In this document: positions 25,214-33,739 of the stretch, piece after piece | Numbering within the stretch: the stretch's first letter is position 1 | How the letters are laid out: each line of letters starts with the position of its first letter | Assembly (NCBI GenBank): GCA_903827375.1 | Contig: CAIKHZ010000162.1 | Span: 1-33,739, forward strand | Reading direction: 5' to 3' | DNA: 33,739 nucleotides | Source of the DNA: Akkermansiaceae bacterium | Lineage (GTDB): Bacteria > Verrucomicrobiota > Verrucomicrobiia > Verrucomicrobiales > Akkermansiaceae | Position numbers and translations under genes: made by a program | The notes under the pieces: generated by a model | What the model was told of the DNA's origin: nothing | What the model saw: the letters and a program-made list of their open reading frames with translations, nothing else | The model's database searches: none

Positions 25214-26739
25214 TTCACCAAACTGAAGAAATCCAGGCGGGCTTATTCGAGGATTCCGAGCATGACTCCCCATTAGTGACCCGCCGGGGACTGGTCGGGC
25301 CCAATCCCAAACCAGTGGACTTCGGACTGACGGCACCGTCCCAAGTGGTGAAAAACTATGTATTGGACACCAATGTATTGCTGCATGATGCGGCGGCGTT
25401 GGAGCGTTTCAAGGAGAACCACCTATGCATTCCGGTGGATGTATTAGCGGAGTTGGACAAGTTCAAGTCCGAGCAAAGTGAGCGTGGTGCCAACGCGCGG
25501 CGGGTCCACCGGCGGCTCATCGAGATGTTCGCAGGTGCCGCCAAAGTCACTGGCGGCGTGCCTACCGAGGGCGGCGGTACCGTGCGCCTGGTCATTTACG
25601 ACCCGGCAGCCTGCCCGAAAAATTCCGATGTGCTTAATCGCTTTCACCGGATTTTCCCGGATCGCGAGCGGGTTGATCATCGCATTTTAGCCGCCTGTTT
25701 GTTGCTCATGCAGCACAATGCGGCTCCGGTGGTGCTCGTCACCAAGGATCTGAACATGCACCTGAAGGCCCGCGCCGCAGGCATCGAGTGCCAGGACTAC
25801 CTCAGCGACAAGGTCGATGCCGCAGAGATTGCCAGCTACGACCTGCGCCACGTCGAAGTGGCCGTGGATGAACTCCAGCGCTTCGCAAGCTCCGGCGAAT
25901 TGCTGCCGGCCGCCCCACTCAACTCGGCCCTCCACACCAACGAATATGTCCTCTTGGGTGCCGGAGAAAAACAGACGATCCCAGCCCGCCTCCGCGCCGA
26001 CGGTCGCTTCGTGCGATTGAACCTGCCCGAGGCATTGAAGATACCCGATGGCCAATCCCTCAAACCACTCAACCTCGGCCAGCGCTGCCTCATCGATGCG
26101 CTGCTCAATCCCGAGATATCACTTGTCACTTGCTACGGCCACGCCGGTACCGGCAAAACCCTGGTCGCCGTCGCCGCAGGCCTTCACGAAATGTTCAAAC
26201 ACCGCTATCACGGCATGACCGTCAGCCGCCCGGTCATCGCCATGGGCGAGCAACTCGGGTTCCTCCCCGGCTCGCTCGAGGAAAAAATGCGGCCGTGGCT
26301 CCAACCGATCCATGATGCTCTGGACTTGCTGATGCGACCCGACACGCCGCTGGGACCGCGCCGCAAACAACCCCGCGCCAACCCTTCCTCCACCCCCCTC
26401 AAAAAACCCTACGAACTCCTCATGGAACAGGGAATCCTCGAAATCGAAGCCCTCTGCTATATCCGCGGCCGTTCTATACCTAACCGATTTTTCATCCTCG
26501 ACGAAGCCCAACAACTCACCCCGCTCGAGGCCAAAACCATCGTCACCCGCATGTCCCGCGATTCCAAATTGGTGATGGTCGGCGATCCAGCCCAAATCGA
26601 TAATCCCTATGTGGATAGCCGCTCTAACGGCCTAGTTTATACCCGCAACCGGCTCAAAGGCCAGCCGTTCACCGCGCACATCGCCCTCAACCGCGGTGAA
26701 CGCTCAGAACTGGCCGAAGCCGGTGCCCAGTTGATGTGA
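25210..26739 (+). CDS. PIN-PhoH fusion ATPase/ribonuclease
   Basis: The 509-residue protein combines an N-terminal PIN ribonuclease domain (about 48-205) with a C-terminal PhoH P-loop ATPase (about 285-509). PIN acidic residues are visible: D53 in VLDTNVLL, E81 in VLAELDKFK and D180 in VTKDLNM. The ATPase has Walker A GHAGTGKT (310-317), Walker B FFILDEAQ (427-434) and GDPAQIDNP (458-466). Related PhoH2/YlaK-type proteins act as RNA helicase-ribonucleases. The chosen start overlaps the stop of a candidate mini-lipoprotein gene; an ATG at 25138 would extend it with unconvincing sequence. It runs towards the large secreted-protein gene pair. Confidence 0.93.
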   Translation: MIHQTEEIQAGLFEDSEHDSPLVTRRGLVGPNPKPVDFGLTAPSQVVKNYVLDTNVLLHDAAALERFKENHLCIPVDVLAELDKFKSEQSERGANARRVHRRLIEMFAGAAKVTGGVPTEGGGTVRLVIYDPAACPKNSDVLNRFHRIFPDRERVDHRILAACLLLMQHNAAPVVLVTKDLNMHLKARAAGIECQDYLSDKVDAAEIASYDLRHVEVAVDELQRFASSGELLPAAPLNSALHTNEYVLLGAGEKQTIPARLRADGRFVRLNLPEALKIPDGQSLKPLNLGQRCLIDALLNPEISLVTCYGHAGTGKTLVAVAAGLHEMFKHRYHGMTVSRPVIAMGEQLGFLPGSLEEKMRPWLQPIHDALDLLMRPDTPLGPRRKQPRANPSSTPLKKPYELLMEQGILEIEALCYIRGRSIPNRFFILDEAQQLTPLEAKTIVTRMSRDSKLVMVGDPAQIDNPYVDSRSNGLVYTRNRLKGQPFTAHIALNRGERSELAEAGAQLM

Positions 26740-26796
26740 GGAGCAATGGAACAACCGTCTTGATCCGCGACGTTTGGAGGATGCATCGGCACTTCG

Positions 26797-26810
26797 AGGA
26801 CTGACCCCGT
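26797..26810 (-). repeat. Inverted copy of the 14-base REP-like head
   Basis: CGAGGACTGACCCC is the exact reverse complement of the sequence that begins at 16979. Flanking sequence is not conserved beyond a nearby GATGCAT. It sits in the gap between two convergent genes. Confidence 0.5.
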
Positions 26811-26825
26811 GGTGCTTTTGGGGTC
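26803..26825. terminator. Possible hairpin terminator in a convergent gap
   Basis: GACCCC (26803-26808) and GGGGTC (26820-26825) form a perfect six-base stem with an 11-base loop, 63 bases after the PhoH stop. No U-run follows on either strand, so rho-independent activity is uncertain. Confidence 0.3.
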
Positions 26826-26858
26826 GAGCACTGAGTTCTATGCTTAGCATCTGATAGA

Positions 26859-26876
26859 GCGGGCTCTGGTGCCCGC
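26859..26876 (-). terminator. Possible terminator of the FGE-like gene
   Basis: GCGGGC (26859-26864) and GCCCGC (26871-26876) form a compact GC-rich stem with a six-base loop, eight bases beyond the minus-strand stop. The following minus-strand sequence is only weakly T-rich. A nearby 11-base palindrome, ATGCTTAGCAT (26840-26850), adds further structure. Confidence 0.35.
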
Positions 26877-26884
26877 CGATCTGT

Positions 26885-28789
26885 TCATTTATCCGTGGCC
26901 TGCAAGCGTCCGAAGAGTTTGCCGTTGTTCGACGCGGCGGAGAGTGGAATTTCAACGGTGACATTCTGATAGTTCGAGTTGGGGATCGGCGTGACGGTAA
27001 AAACGACACCGTTGATCGGCCCCGTCGGGGTGGAGTCAGGGACGGCTGCGGCGTGCCACGAATCGACCATACCGAGGTCATTGCTATACTGGACGCTCAG
27101 CGCCGCCGTGCCGCGAGCGCCCGCCCTCAGGCATTGGAAGCTCATGACAAGCTTACCGCCGGCGTTGGTGGCGAGGGGCAGACGTGAGCGACTGTTGCCC
27201 ATCGGCGTGCCATTCAAGAGCCAGGCGAGGCCGTTTGCGACGCCGTCGTGGTTAGGATCGTCGGAGAAACCGGTTTGGGGAGCGCCCATGATCCACGACT
27301 CGAACGGGCTTCGGACTGTGGGATCACTGATCACCCGGAAACCCACATCGGAATAGGTATTATTGAAACCGTCATCCCATTTTTTGCCGACAACCCTGTC
27401 GTCCACGCCATTCAGGTTGCCACCATCACCACTGCCGTTGTCCTGGATCCACTCGGAAACGCAGGGACCGGGCGCATAGTGGATATAGGCCAAAGCCGCG
27501 TTCCACTCAGCCTCCGTCGGCAGGAAGAACTTCGATCCCGGCACGCGGTTCCAACTAACGAGCTCGGTGTGGGCTTGGTTGAACGTATAAGCTGCGGGCC
27601 AGCCTGAACTGGTGTTCAACCAGTTAATGAAATCCACGAGATCAACTCCATTTATCTGGCAGGCGGTATCGGTCAGTGCCAGGCCGGGATTATTGGGAAA
27701 GGCGTACCCCTTGGTCGCCAGATAGAACTTGTTAAACTGGTCGTTGAGGATCTGAGTATCGCCCGCGTTATATACAACCGTGACCGGATTGAACGTCAAT
27801 GAGAACTGGTTGGCATCCGTGCCGAAGGTCACGATCTCCGGCGGGGGCCAAGCATTCATCGTGATGGCCTTACTGGTGCCCCTCCCCCCTCCACCGGTCG
27901 CCGTGATGGTGACGACTTCCACCACGTCGTCCTTCATATTGATCGTGAAAGTGCCGTTTGCAAGCGTCTTGGTGTTGTCGCCGGACGTGCCGTCAGCGTT
28001 GCTGTCGAACTGCGCGTGACCGGTGCTGCTTGCCATGGTCACCAATGTTAAATTATCGGCGGTCATCGTGTTGCCGCTGGCGTTCTTGGCTGTCACCGTG
28101 ATGCTGAACGTCGAACCCGCCAACTGCGGTGAGCTTACCGCAACGTCGAAGTGGTCCAGCGAACCCACCGGAGGAACCGCCCGAATGACCCGAAACCCCG
28201 TGTCCGAGAATTTGTTAGTAAAAACGCCATTCCATTTCTTATTGGCAACCCCGTCGTTCACACCATCCATGACGGTGCCAACGCCAGTGCCGGCCTGGAT
28301 CCACTCGAAGGCGCAAGGACCCGGGGCGTAGTGATTCAAGGTGTAGCCCGCGTTCCATTCAGCCTCCTTCGGTAGGAAAAATCTTGCTCCCGACGCGCGA
28401 TTCCAGTTGACCAGAGCGGTGTGGCTCGCGTTGAACGTGTAAGCTGGTGGCAAGCCCAAACGGGTGTTCAGCCAGTTGATGAAATCCACCACTTCTATCC
28501 CACTGACCTGGCAGACGGTATCAGTCAGTGCCCGGCCGACGTTGATGGCATAGGCGGAACCCGTGGTCGCTTGATAGAACTTGTTGAACTGGTCGTTGAG
28601 GACCTCTGTGTCACCCATCTCGTAGGCGGCCGTGCTCGGATTGAACGTCATTGAGAACTGGCTGGTGCCCGTACCAAAGGTCTCGGTAGTCGCTGGCGCA
28701 CCGCCCGCCAGTCCGAGTGCCAGCAACGCGATCAGCGCGACCGTCGGCCGTGCCCGCTCACCTGCCATCGGATAGGTATGGGTTTGCAT
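26885..28789 (-). CDS. Secreted protein with two FGE/SUMF1-like modules
   Basis: This is a 634-residue protein with a signal peptide (about 10-33; M8 is an alternative start). Module 1 (37-204) and module 2 (321-488) are each 168 residues and align without gaps. Each shows the FGE-type landmarks VLNDQFNKFY, VDFINWLNT, FFLP(K/T)EAEWN, EWIQ and GFRVI. They are shorter than normal FGE domains and lack the paired active-site cysteines before GFR, so formylglycine synthesis is unlikely and a lectin-like or structural role fits better. An Ig/invasin-like domain (about 208-312) separates them. The C-terminal region (490-634) starts with a calcium-loop-like DPNHDGVANG and ends NGKLFGRLQA. It lies 33 bases after the giant gene. 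Confidence 0.82.
   Translation of the reverse strand: MQTHTYPMAGERARPTVALIALLALGLAGGAPATTETFGTGTSQFSMTFNPSTAAYEMGDTEVLNDQFNKFYQATTGSAYAINVGRALTDTVCQVSGIEVVDFINWLNTRLGLPPAYTFNASHTALVNWNRASGARFFLPKEAEWNAGYTLNHYAPGPCAFEWIQAGTGVGTVMDGVNDGVANKKWNGVFTNKFSDTGFRVIRAVPPVGSLDHFDVAVSSPQLAGSTFSITVTAKNASGNTMTADNLTLVTMASSTGHAQFDSNADGTSGDNTKTLANGTFTINMKDDVVEVVTITATGGGGRGTSKAITMNAWPPPEIVTFGTDANQFSLTFNPVTVVYNAGDTQILNDQFNKFYLATKGYAFPNNPGLALTDTACQINGVDLVDFINWLNTSSGWPAAYTFNQAHTELVSWNRVPGSKFFLPTEAEWNAALAYIHYAPGPCVSEWIQDNGSGDGGNLNGVDDRVVGKKWDDGFNNTYSDVGFRVISDPTVRSPFESWIMGAPQTGFSDDPNHDGVANGLAWLLNGTPMGNSRSRLPLATNAGGKLVMSFQCLRAGARGTAALSVQYSNDLGMVDSWHAAAVPDSTPTGPINGVVFTVTPIPNSNYQNVTVEIPLSAASNNGKLFGRLQATDK
27326..28681 (-). 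repeat. Intragenic duplication of the FGE-like module
   Basis: The segments at 28178-28681 and 27326-27829 are both 504 bp and encode two collinear 168-residue modules with no indel between them. Each keeps one cysteine in (T/A)CQ and one in GPC, which could form a disulfide. The modules are separated by an unrelated beta-rich linker domain. Confidence 0.85.
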
Positions 28790-28822
28790 TGAGTCTCTGC
28801 TCGTGATCTTGTTGCATCTCTC

Positions 28823-31800
28823 TCATTGTGCTTGGACGCGGACGAAGAGTTTGCCGTTGGCTGGAGCGCTGCTGACATGCACCGTCACCGTCTGGACGTC
28901 ACCGTTGGTGGTGACGTTCTCCTCGGTGGTTCCCGCGTCCACCACCCAAGCTTGCAGGTTCGTGGAGGTGAGCACCAGATAGGTGAGGCCGGACCCGACA
29001 CGCCGGGTGTATTGAAACCTCCCCGTGGCCGGAGCGAGCGGCTTGATGACCGGGTTGACCGATGATCCTTTGGTCGGCTTGAGACCGAAGGCGAATTCCT
29101 GTTGGTTGGTCATGCCATCATGGTCGGGGTCGTCCCCCGGCTGATCGTTCACGCCGGCGGTGAGACCCTGCGCGGGGTCACTCGCCCAGAGGGCATAAGC
29201 CGAAGAAGTGGTGAAACTCAGCGGGGTGGCTGGCCAGATGGTTTGCGTGGCGTTGGTGGCGCGGAAAGTGAAGTAATAGGTCGTGCCGGGTGCCAGATTG
29301 GTGAGCGTGCGAGCGAGATTGATGGACGTCACATTGGACCATGAGCCGATGCTTGCCGAGTTGGCCCAGTTGGCGGGGTTCATGCCGCCATTGATGGGAC
29401 CCCAGAAGGCGACCACGTCATAGTTGCTCGCGTTGCACATCAGCGTGGCGTTGAGCGTCGAGCTGGTGGTAGTCACTGCGGTGGCGGGCCGGTTGGCTAG
29501 GCTGCCGGTCGCCGGATACGTCGTGGCCAGCCCGTATTTGGCGGCCAGGTAGCCACCGACCAAAGCTTCATCGCTCGCTGACAGCGCGGTGGAGTACCCG
29601 ATGATTTCAGCAACGTCGAACATCATCGAGCCGAGGGTCTCGCACTTCCCAATTTGATAGAATGGATACTGTGCCAGATTTGCCGCGCTTGCGCTCGCAT
29701 CGACGGTGATCTTGAGAAGCATGAAGTCGGTGATGGGCGCGAGATGAAAGCCACTGCCAGCCACACTATTCTTCGCCAACGCTGTGCCGTTCTTGGAAAC
29801 TGCGTCCGGGAAGTGGTCTTGCCAGAACCCGTCGGTGCCATTCGCCAGATTGGAACTCGAGGACCGCACTGAACCAAAATCATTGGATTTGCGGCCGAGG
29901 AACGAACCGTCGCCGCTCCAAGTGGCGCTGGGCGAGCGCACCACGACATACTGCTCTTTGGCAAAGAACTTGCCGGCAACGTCGAACCAAGTGGCGTTGT
30001 CCTGGAACCGGACCACTGGTTGCGACATGATTTGATTCGCGACAAAGACCGGTGCACCGCTGGCCAAGGTCGCGTGATGCGCATTGCCGGAGCGGTCATT
30101 CCAGATATGTACCACCCCATCTGCATCGCTGGTGACGCCGACGGCCGCATCGAAGTGGCAGGCGAGACCCGTGGTGACGGGAACCGTGTAACTGTCCACG
30201 GCGATCACCGCAACGGCCGACGTGATGACCTGACCAGCGCCGGTGGTCGCCTTGGCTGTTAGATGATACTCGCCCGCCGGCACATTCGTCCACACCACCG
30301 AATAGGGCGCTGTGGCAATGGACCCGATCAGCGTGCCGCCATTATAGAAGGACACGTTGGTCACCGTGCCGGTCACATCCGCAGCATCGGCCGTCAACGT
30401 GAGCGTCGTCGGTTGTCCGGCCCGCAGACCGATGCGTGCGCCGTCCAGCGGTGAAGTCAGGCTCACGCCCGCCTCTGGAAACAACAACTCTTGCGGGATG
30501 ATCATGGCGGCCTGGCGGGACGGAATATACCAACACAGCCTCACCGTCGCCGGATTGGCAATGTCATTGTCGTAGTACTCCATCTTCAGGTTGTATTTCC
30601 GACCCGCCACCAAGGTGATGGGAGCGCTGTCGTTCCAGATGTTGCTGGACTGATTGTTCCAGTCATTGATCACCTGCGTGCCGTTGACCCACAAGCGAAC
30701 CCCGTCGCTGCTGCGCGTGGAAAACCGGTAGGTCCCGCTCTCCGGTGCCAGCACCTGTCCGGTCCAGCGCACACTGTAGGTGCCCGCGGCCAGCGGACTC
30801 GGTGGAACCGTGCCCCAATCAAAGTTCACGGCGGGGTCGCTGCGCGTCGCTTGGAGCGAGGTGAGATCCACGTTGTCGTAATAGTGTCCGGTCAGGCCGC
30901 TGCCACCGCTGCCAACCACAATATCCACGGTCGCCGGCGCCGACTGTGTTAGGCTGTCGGTAACCGTGAACGTGAACTGGTCTAAGTCCTGATAGCCCAT
31001 CGCGGGGGTGTAAGTCAGGTCGGGCGGCGTGCCTGTTAGGGTGCCGTGTGCCGGTTGGGTCACCACCGAGCAGGCCACCGGGTTTGACCGGCAGGAGGAG
31101 CCGGTGAGGGTGATGGCCATGGGCGTGTTGCCAGGAGTGACCACGATTTGCGGGTCGGCTATCGGCAACGTAGCGATGAGCGCTGGGCTGCTGGTGGCGG
31201 CTTCCAACGCGGCAAGGGTGCTGACTAGCATATTGTAGTTTCCGCCATTCGGCCACCAGGAGAGGTCCGCATACAAATCCGGCAGCGTCCAGCGGGCCGC
31301 CTCGCCATAATTCGCCAATCCCTCGAGGGCTGTGCTGCTGATATCACCCGAGTAAGCCACCTTGTCTATGCACACTTGGATCGATTCTTGCATGCGACAC
31401 TTCAGCAGCGCACTCATGGCGGCCGAAGTCGGGTAGGGGGTGAGCATCCGGTCACACGGTCCCTCGGTTCGCGCATCCTCCAACAGATCCGGTGCCAGTG
31501 CCTTAATGTCAGCCAAGGTCAAGCTGTTCTGCACGAAGTCGCTAAGTTGATTGCGCCACATGCCGGCCGGATGTTTGATTCCAGTCCGCACCGCCGGATA
31601 GAGCAAAGCCTTATCCGAAGTCAGGGTGTAAGGCACCAAACGACTGAACAGCGTCTCTGCCAGATAGCCGTTGGCGATCTGCAAGGGATCATCCCAATTG
31701 AAGCCGACCTCGAAGGGATAGGTGGGTGCCACGTTGGCGACCATCGATCCTAACATATCTGGCAGCGCCGGAGCCACATCCGCAGCGTTGATCTGGCCCA

Positions 31801-33676
31801 GCGCCTTGGCGGCTTTGGCGCGCACCCAGAGGTCAGTATCATTGAGTCGGCGTGCCAGGGCGGGCACCGCGATGGTGGCGTTCAAGCAACCTAGGGCGGT
31901 GCAAGCCGCCTCACGCTGATTGGCACTGGCGGGATTTTCCGCCATGGCGATCAGGGCGTTCAACTCAGCAGGGGTCAGAGTGCGGGTGGCCAATTCAGTG
32001 GCGGCATTGAAGCGCACAATCGGATCCCATTCGCCCAAGGCTGCAACCAATTGTGCCTTGGTATAAGTGCCACAGGCCTCGGTGAAGTGCGTAGCCCAGA
32101 GCGCATTGCTCAGTGCGCCGCTGCTTAGCGTGTTTGCCGGGTCTGCGTTCTTGCCGGTGATGTAAAGTTTCTTCAAGGGGATGGAGGCGTGCAGGAGATA
32201 ATAGGCGGTGGGGTTGCCAAAATCATAATAAGTATAGTAATCGTCCCAATAGTCGTAGGCTTGGCCGGGCCCCCATTGCTCGTCACCTTCATACACAAAG
32301 GACCCGTCGCAGCGGCGTTTCATGTCGCGGTCCCAGCGCAGGTTCTTTTCATATTCAGTCACCGCCGCCGGACCGCCCACATTGGCGCCCAGCGCCGTCC
32401 ATAGGTAACTGAACCCCTGCCCGGTGTGTCCGTATTGCTCGCCCGTGTAGCCCGCCACGGACATCCTCGAAAAATACTCCGTCTGCACCGGATGGTTGCC
32501 CATGCAAGCGAACATGACCGCCGCCAACCCGTCCCTGCCATTGCTGCAGTGGTCATAGTACGTGCGACTTTGATCCTGAAGTTGGTGTTCGCCGAAATAC
32601 GGTTGGTGTTCGCCATAGGGAATGGACCCGCGGTTGACATAGTAGCCAAAAAACTTCGCCGCCCGCTCGATGGCTGGATCGATCTCCGGGCTCACCACGC
32701 CGGCCTTTTTTCCTAACACAATCGAAAGTTGGGCTGCCAGTCCGGCCTGATTGACCGGGCCATACGAAGGGATCGAGCCATGGGTTCCCGCGGCCACCCA
32801 ACCGCCGGGCGGCGGCACAGTCGAAAACCCGTGACCCGCCGTGCCGAACATGCTCGAATGTTTGGCCGCGTAGATGACATACTCGCTGAGTCCGTGAAAG
32901 ACCGCATCGTCGTTGGTCAGCAGGTAATACTCGGCCAGAAAGATACTGTTGTAACAATTCCAAGCCGATATCCCGCTGCGCTCTAGGTCAAGGTCTCGGG
33001 GTGCCAGCGAGCGGGCATAAGACCGCAACATGGGCAGGTAGCTGCGATTGCCGGTAGCCAGCAGGGCCAGCGCATTGACGGCGCCCGCCCCGCCAGACCC
33101 GCCCCAACCTTTTTGTGCGAGACTCGCTGCGGCCCGATTCATGATCAGCGTGGTCTTGGGACAATTGTAGGGTGCCGTATCGGAGTAGGCACCCATGACG
33201 GGCAGGCTGATGGTCACATCCGCGGTGGCCACCCCGGAGCGCCAGCGTTTGAACCTCAGGATGCCATCGGCGGCCTCGGCGGCACCGATCGCCCAGCCCA
33301 GGCTTTTGCGGGCATCACCGGTGAATAGCGGCACCGCGCCACTGCCAGCACTCGCGCCCAGAATCACGTCATCGACGGTCAGGATGCCATCGGCCGGGGT
33401 GCCGGCGGCCACCGTAGTCACCAAAATCTGATAAGGGGCGAATGCCGTATAGCCATCCTGTGCGGGTGTCTCGGGCCAACCGTTGTCAATCCAGCCGCGC
33501 ATCCCGGTTGGTCCAAGGTTATAGGTCCAGGTGCGGTCAACCAACAAGCGATTGTTGTCGGCGGTGAGATCAATCTTCTTCGCAGTGACACCTTGGACAT
33601 TGCCGGGCAAGGCCAGCAGCAGGGTCAGGCAGAGCCCCTTGAACAAAGCACCCAGCGCAAGAGCATCAGATCTCAT
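28823..33676 (-). CDS. Giant secreted multidomain protein (DUF6288-like, HEAT, PA14)
   Basis: This is a 1617-residue protein. A signal peptide (about 1-30) is followed by a DUF6288-like region (about 33-545) with a PDZ-like start (ADGILTVDDVILG) and an alpha/alpha-barrel-like part rich in Tyr, Trp and Gly. HEAT-type repeats follow (about 545-640), with a helical region to about 835. Next come a cadherin/tandem-95-like domain (840-922), a PA14 domain (925-1066; GTYRFSTRSSDGVRLWVNG), an Ig-like domain (1070-1162), a LamG-like region (1165-1385) and an Fn3-like domain (1395-1490). The C-terminal region has a calcium-loop-like DDPDHDGMTNQQEF and ends NGKLFVRVQA, like its neighbour. PA14 and LamG suggest carbohydrate binding at the cell surface. 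The enzymatic role of DUF6288 is unknown. Confidence 0.85.
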   Translation of the reverse strand: MRSDALALGALFKGLCLTLLLALPGNVQGVTAKKIDLTADNNRLLVDRTWTYNLGPTGMRGWIDNGWPETPAQDGYTAFAPYQILVTTVAAGTPADGILTVDDVILGASAGSGAVPLFTGDARKSLGWAIGAAEAADGILRFKRWRSGVATADVTISLPVMGAYSDTAPYNCPKTTLIMNRAAASLAQKGWGGSGGAGAVNALALLATGNRSYLPMLRSYARSLAPRDLDLERSGISAWNCYNSIFLAEYYLLTNDDAVFHGLSEYVIYAAKHSSMFGTAGHGFSTVPPPGGWVAAGTHGSIPSYGPVNQAGLAAQLSIVLGKKAGVVSPEIDPAIERAAKFFGYYVNRGSIPYGEHQPYFGEHQLQDQSRTYYDHCSNGRDGLAAVMFACMGNHPVQTEYFSRMSVAGYTGEQYGHTGQGFSYLWTALGANVGGPAAVTEYEKNLRWDRDMKRRCDGSFVYEGDEQWGPGQAYDYWDDYYTYYDFGNPTAYYLLHASIPLKKLYITGKNADPANTLSSGALSNALWATHFTEACGTYTKAQLVAALGEWDPIVRFNAATELATRTLTPAELNALIAMAENPASANQREAACTALGCLNATIAVPALARRLNDTDLWVRAKAAKALGQINAADVAPALPDMLGSMVANVAPTYPFEVGFNWDDPLQIANGYLAETLFSRLVPYTLTSDKALLYPAVRTGIKHPAGMWRNQLSDFVQNSLTLADIKALAPDLLEDARTEGPCDRMLTPYPTSAAMSALLKCRMQESIQVCIDKVAYSGDISSTALEGLANYGEAARWTLPDLYADLSWWPNGGNYNMLVSTLAALEAATSSPALIATLPIADPQIVVTPGNTPMAITLTGSSCRSNPVACSVVTQPAHGTLTGTPPDLTYTPAMGYQDLDQFTFTVTDSLTQSAPATVDIVVGSGGSGLTGHYYDNVDLTSLQATRSDPAVNFDWGTVPPSPLAAGTYSVRWTGQVLAPESGTYRFSTRSSDGVRLWVNGTQVINDWNNQSSNIWNDSAPITLVAGRKYNLKMEYYDNDIANPATVRLCWYIPSRQAAMIIPQELLFPEAGVSLTSPLDGARIGLRAGQPTTLTLTADAADVTGTVTNVSFYNGGTLIGSIATAPYSVVWTNVPAGEYHLTAKATTGAGQVITSAVAVIAVDSYTVPVTTGLACHFDAAVGVTSDADGVVHIWNDRSGNAHHATLASGAPVFVANQIMSQPVVRFQDNATWFDVAGKFFAKEQYVVVRSPSATWSGDGSFLGRKSNDFGSVRSSSSNLANGTDGFWQDHFPDAVSKNGTALAKNSVAGSGFHLAPITDFMLLKITVDASASAANLAQYPFYQIGKCETLGSMMFDVAEIIGYSTALSASDEALVGGYLAAKYGLATTYPATGSLANRPATAVTTTSSTLNATLMCNASNYDVVAFWGPINGGMNPANWANSASIGSWSNVTSINLARTLTNLAPGTTYYFTFRATNATQTIWPATPLSFTTSSAYALWASDPAQGLTAGVNDQPGDDPDHDGMTNQQEFAFGLKPTKGSSVNPVIKPLAPATGRFQYTRRVGSGLTYLVLTSTNLQAWVVDAGTTEENVTTNGDVQTVTVHVSSAPANGKLFVRVQAQ

Positions 33677-33680
33677 TGTT

Positions 33681-33724
33681 CGACCTCGCTTTCGACAACA
33701 GAGCGAGCAAGTCGGATTCCCTAA
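33681..33724 (-). repeat. 44-bp structured repeat, copy B, before the giant gene
   Basis: On the minus strand this is 38/44 identical to 17041-17084 and ends four bases before the ATG of the giant secreted protein. The outer stem is CGAC/GTCG here and CGAC/GTTG in copy A, so pairing is retained despite the change. The AGCGAGG portion of the stem lies where a ribosome binding site would be. Confidence 0.7.
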
Positions 33725-33739
33725 CTGTCGGCTGTGGGC

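Noticed and set aside
26885-28789. FGE-like protein as activator of the sulfatase at 8731-10167
   Set aside because: The modules lack the paired catalytic cysteines near the C-terminal GFR motif, and the two genes are far apart.
26885-28789. Diversity-generating retroelement target
   Set aside because: The FGE/lectin-like fold prompted the idea, but there is no reverse transcriptase, no template repeat and no adenine-rich variable tail nearby.
33718-33725. Integron attC-like CTAAC/GTTAG motifs
   Set aside because: CTAAC and GTTAG occur throughout the window at about the number expected by chance for this base composition, and no integrase or paired core sites were seen.

Overview
The window looks like a chromosomal segment of a diderm, GC-rich member of the Verrucomicrobiota, possibly near Luteolibacter or Akkermansiaceae. 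This rests on recognising protein families by eye, not on a search. The supporting signs are a Fur-like gene next to sufCBD, a kdsB-pyrG pair (Kdo, so an LPS-type outer membrane), Tat-exported Gfo/Idh/MocA and TIM-barrel proteins, a DUF6807/PmoA-like protein, a DUF6288-like giant secreted protein, and almost no Shine-Dalgarno sequences.

Layout. 1-87: tail of an unknown plus-strand gene. 233-4365: a Fur-family regulator followed by sufC, sufB and sufD (Fe-S cluster assembly), with a PerR/Fur-like box in front. 4427-6739: two membrane-anchored proteins of unknown role, one BON-like and one an Ala/Gln/Glu-rich coiled coil. 6879-14355 (minus strand): a six-gene carbohydrate cluster, transcribed in the order sugar epimerase, DUF6807 protein, Tat-exported oxidoreductase, Tat-exported TIM-barrel protein, sulfatase, alpha-L-fucosidase. 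It probably releases and processes sugar from a sulfated fucose-containing glycan. 14564-16959: kdsB and pyrG, overlapping by ATGA. 17203-19716: a flotillin-like SPFH protein with five tandem 74-residue repeats. 19745-26739: a second fucosidase, an MgtC-family protein, a small unknown protein, glucuronate isomerase, an LpxH-like phosphoesterase, a candidate mini-lipoprotein and a PIN-PhoH ATPase. 26885-33676 (minus strand): a two-gene unit for large secreted proteins, a 1617-residue multidomain protein and a protein with two FGE-like modules.

How the genes may work together. The suf block is housekeeping under probable iron or redox control. The minus-strand cluster, the second fucosidase and uxaC point to use of fucosylated, sulfated and uronic-acid-containing polysaccharide. 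The two large secreted proteins probably act at the cell surface.

Most unusual signals: (1) the exact 5 x 74-residue expansion in the SPFH protein, behind a promoter that predicts a leaderless mRNA and carries a G7 tract in its spacer; (2) a long palindromic repeat inserted in frame inside sufD, with a related copy between genes near 25.0 kb; (3) a 44-bp repeat with a conserved hairpin at 17.04 kb and directly before the giant secreted protein at 33.7 kb; (4) a possible periplasmic oxidoreductase/isomerase route encoded with a sulfatase and a fucosidase. No rRNA, tRNA, CRISPR array, transposase or phage gene was recognised.
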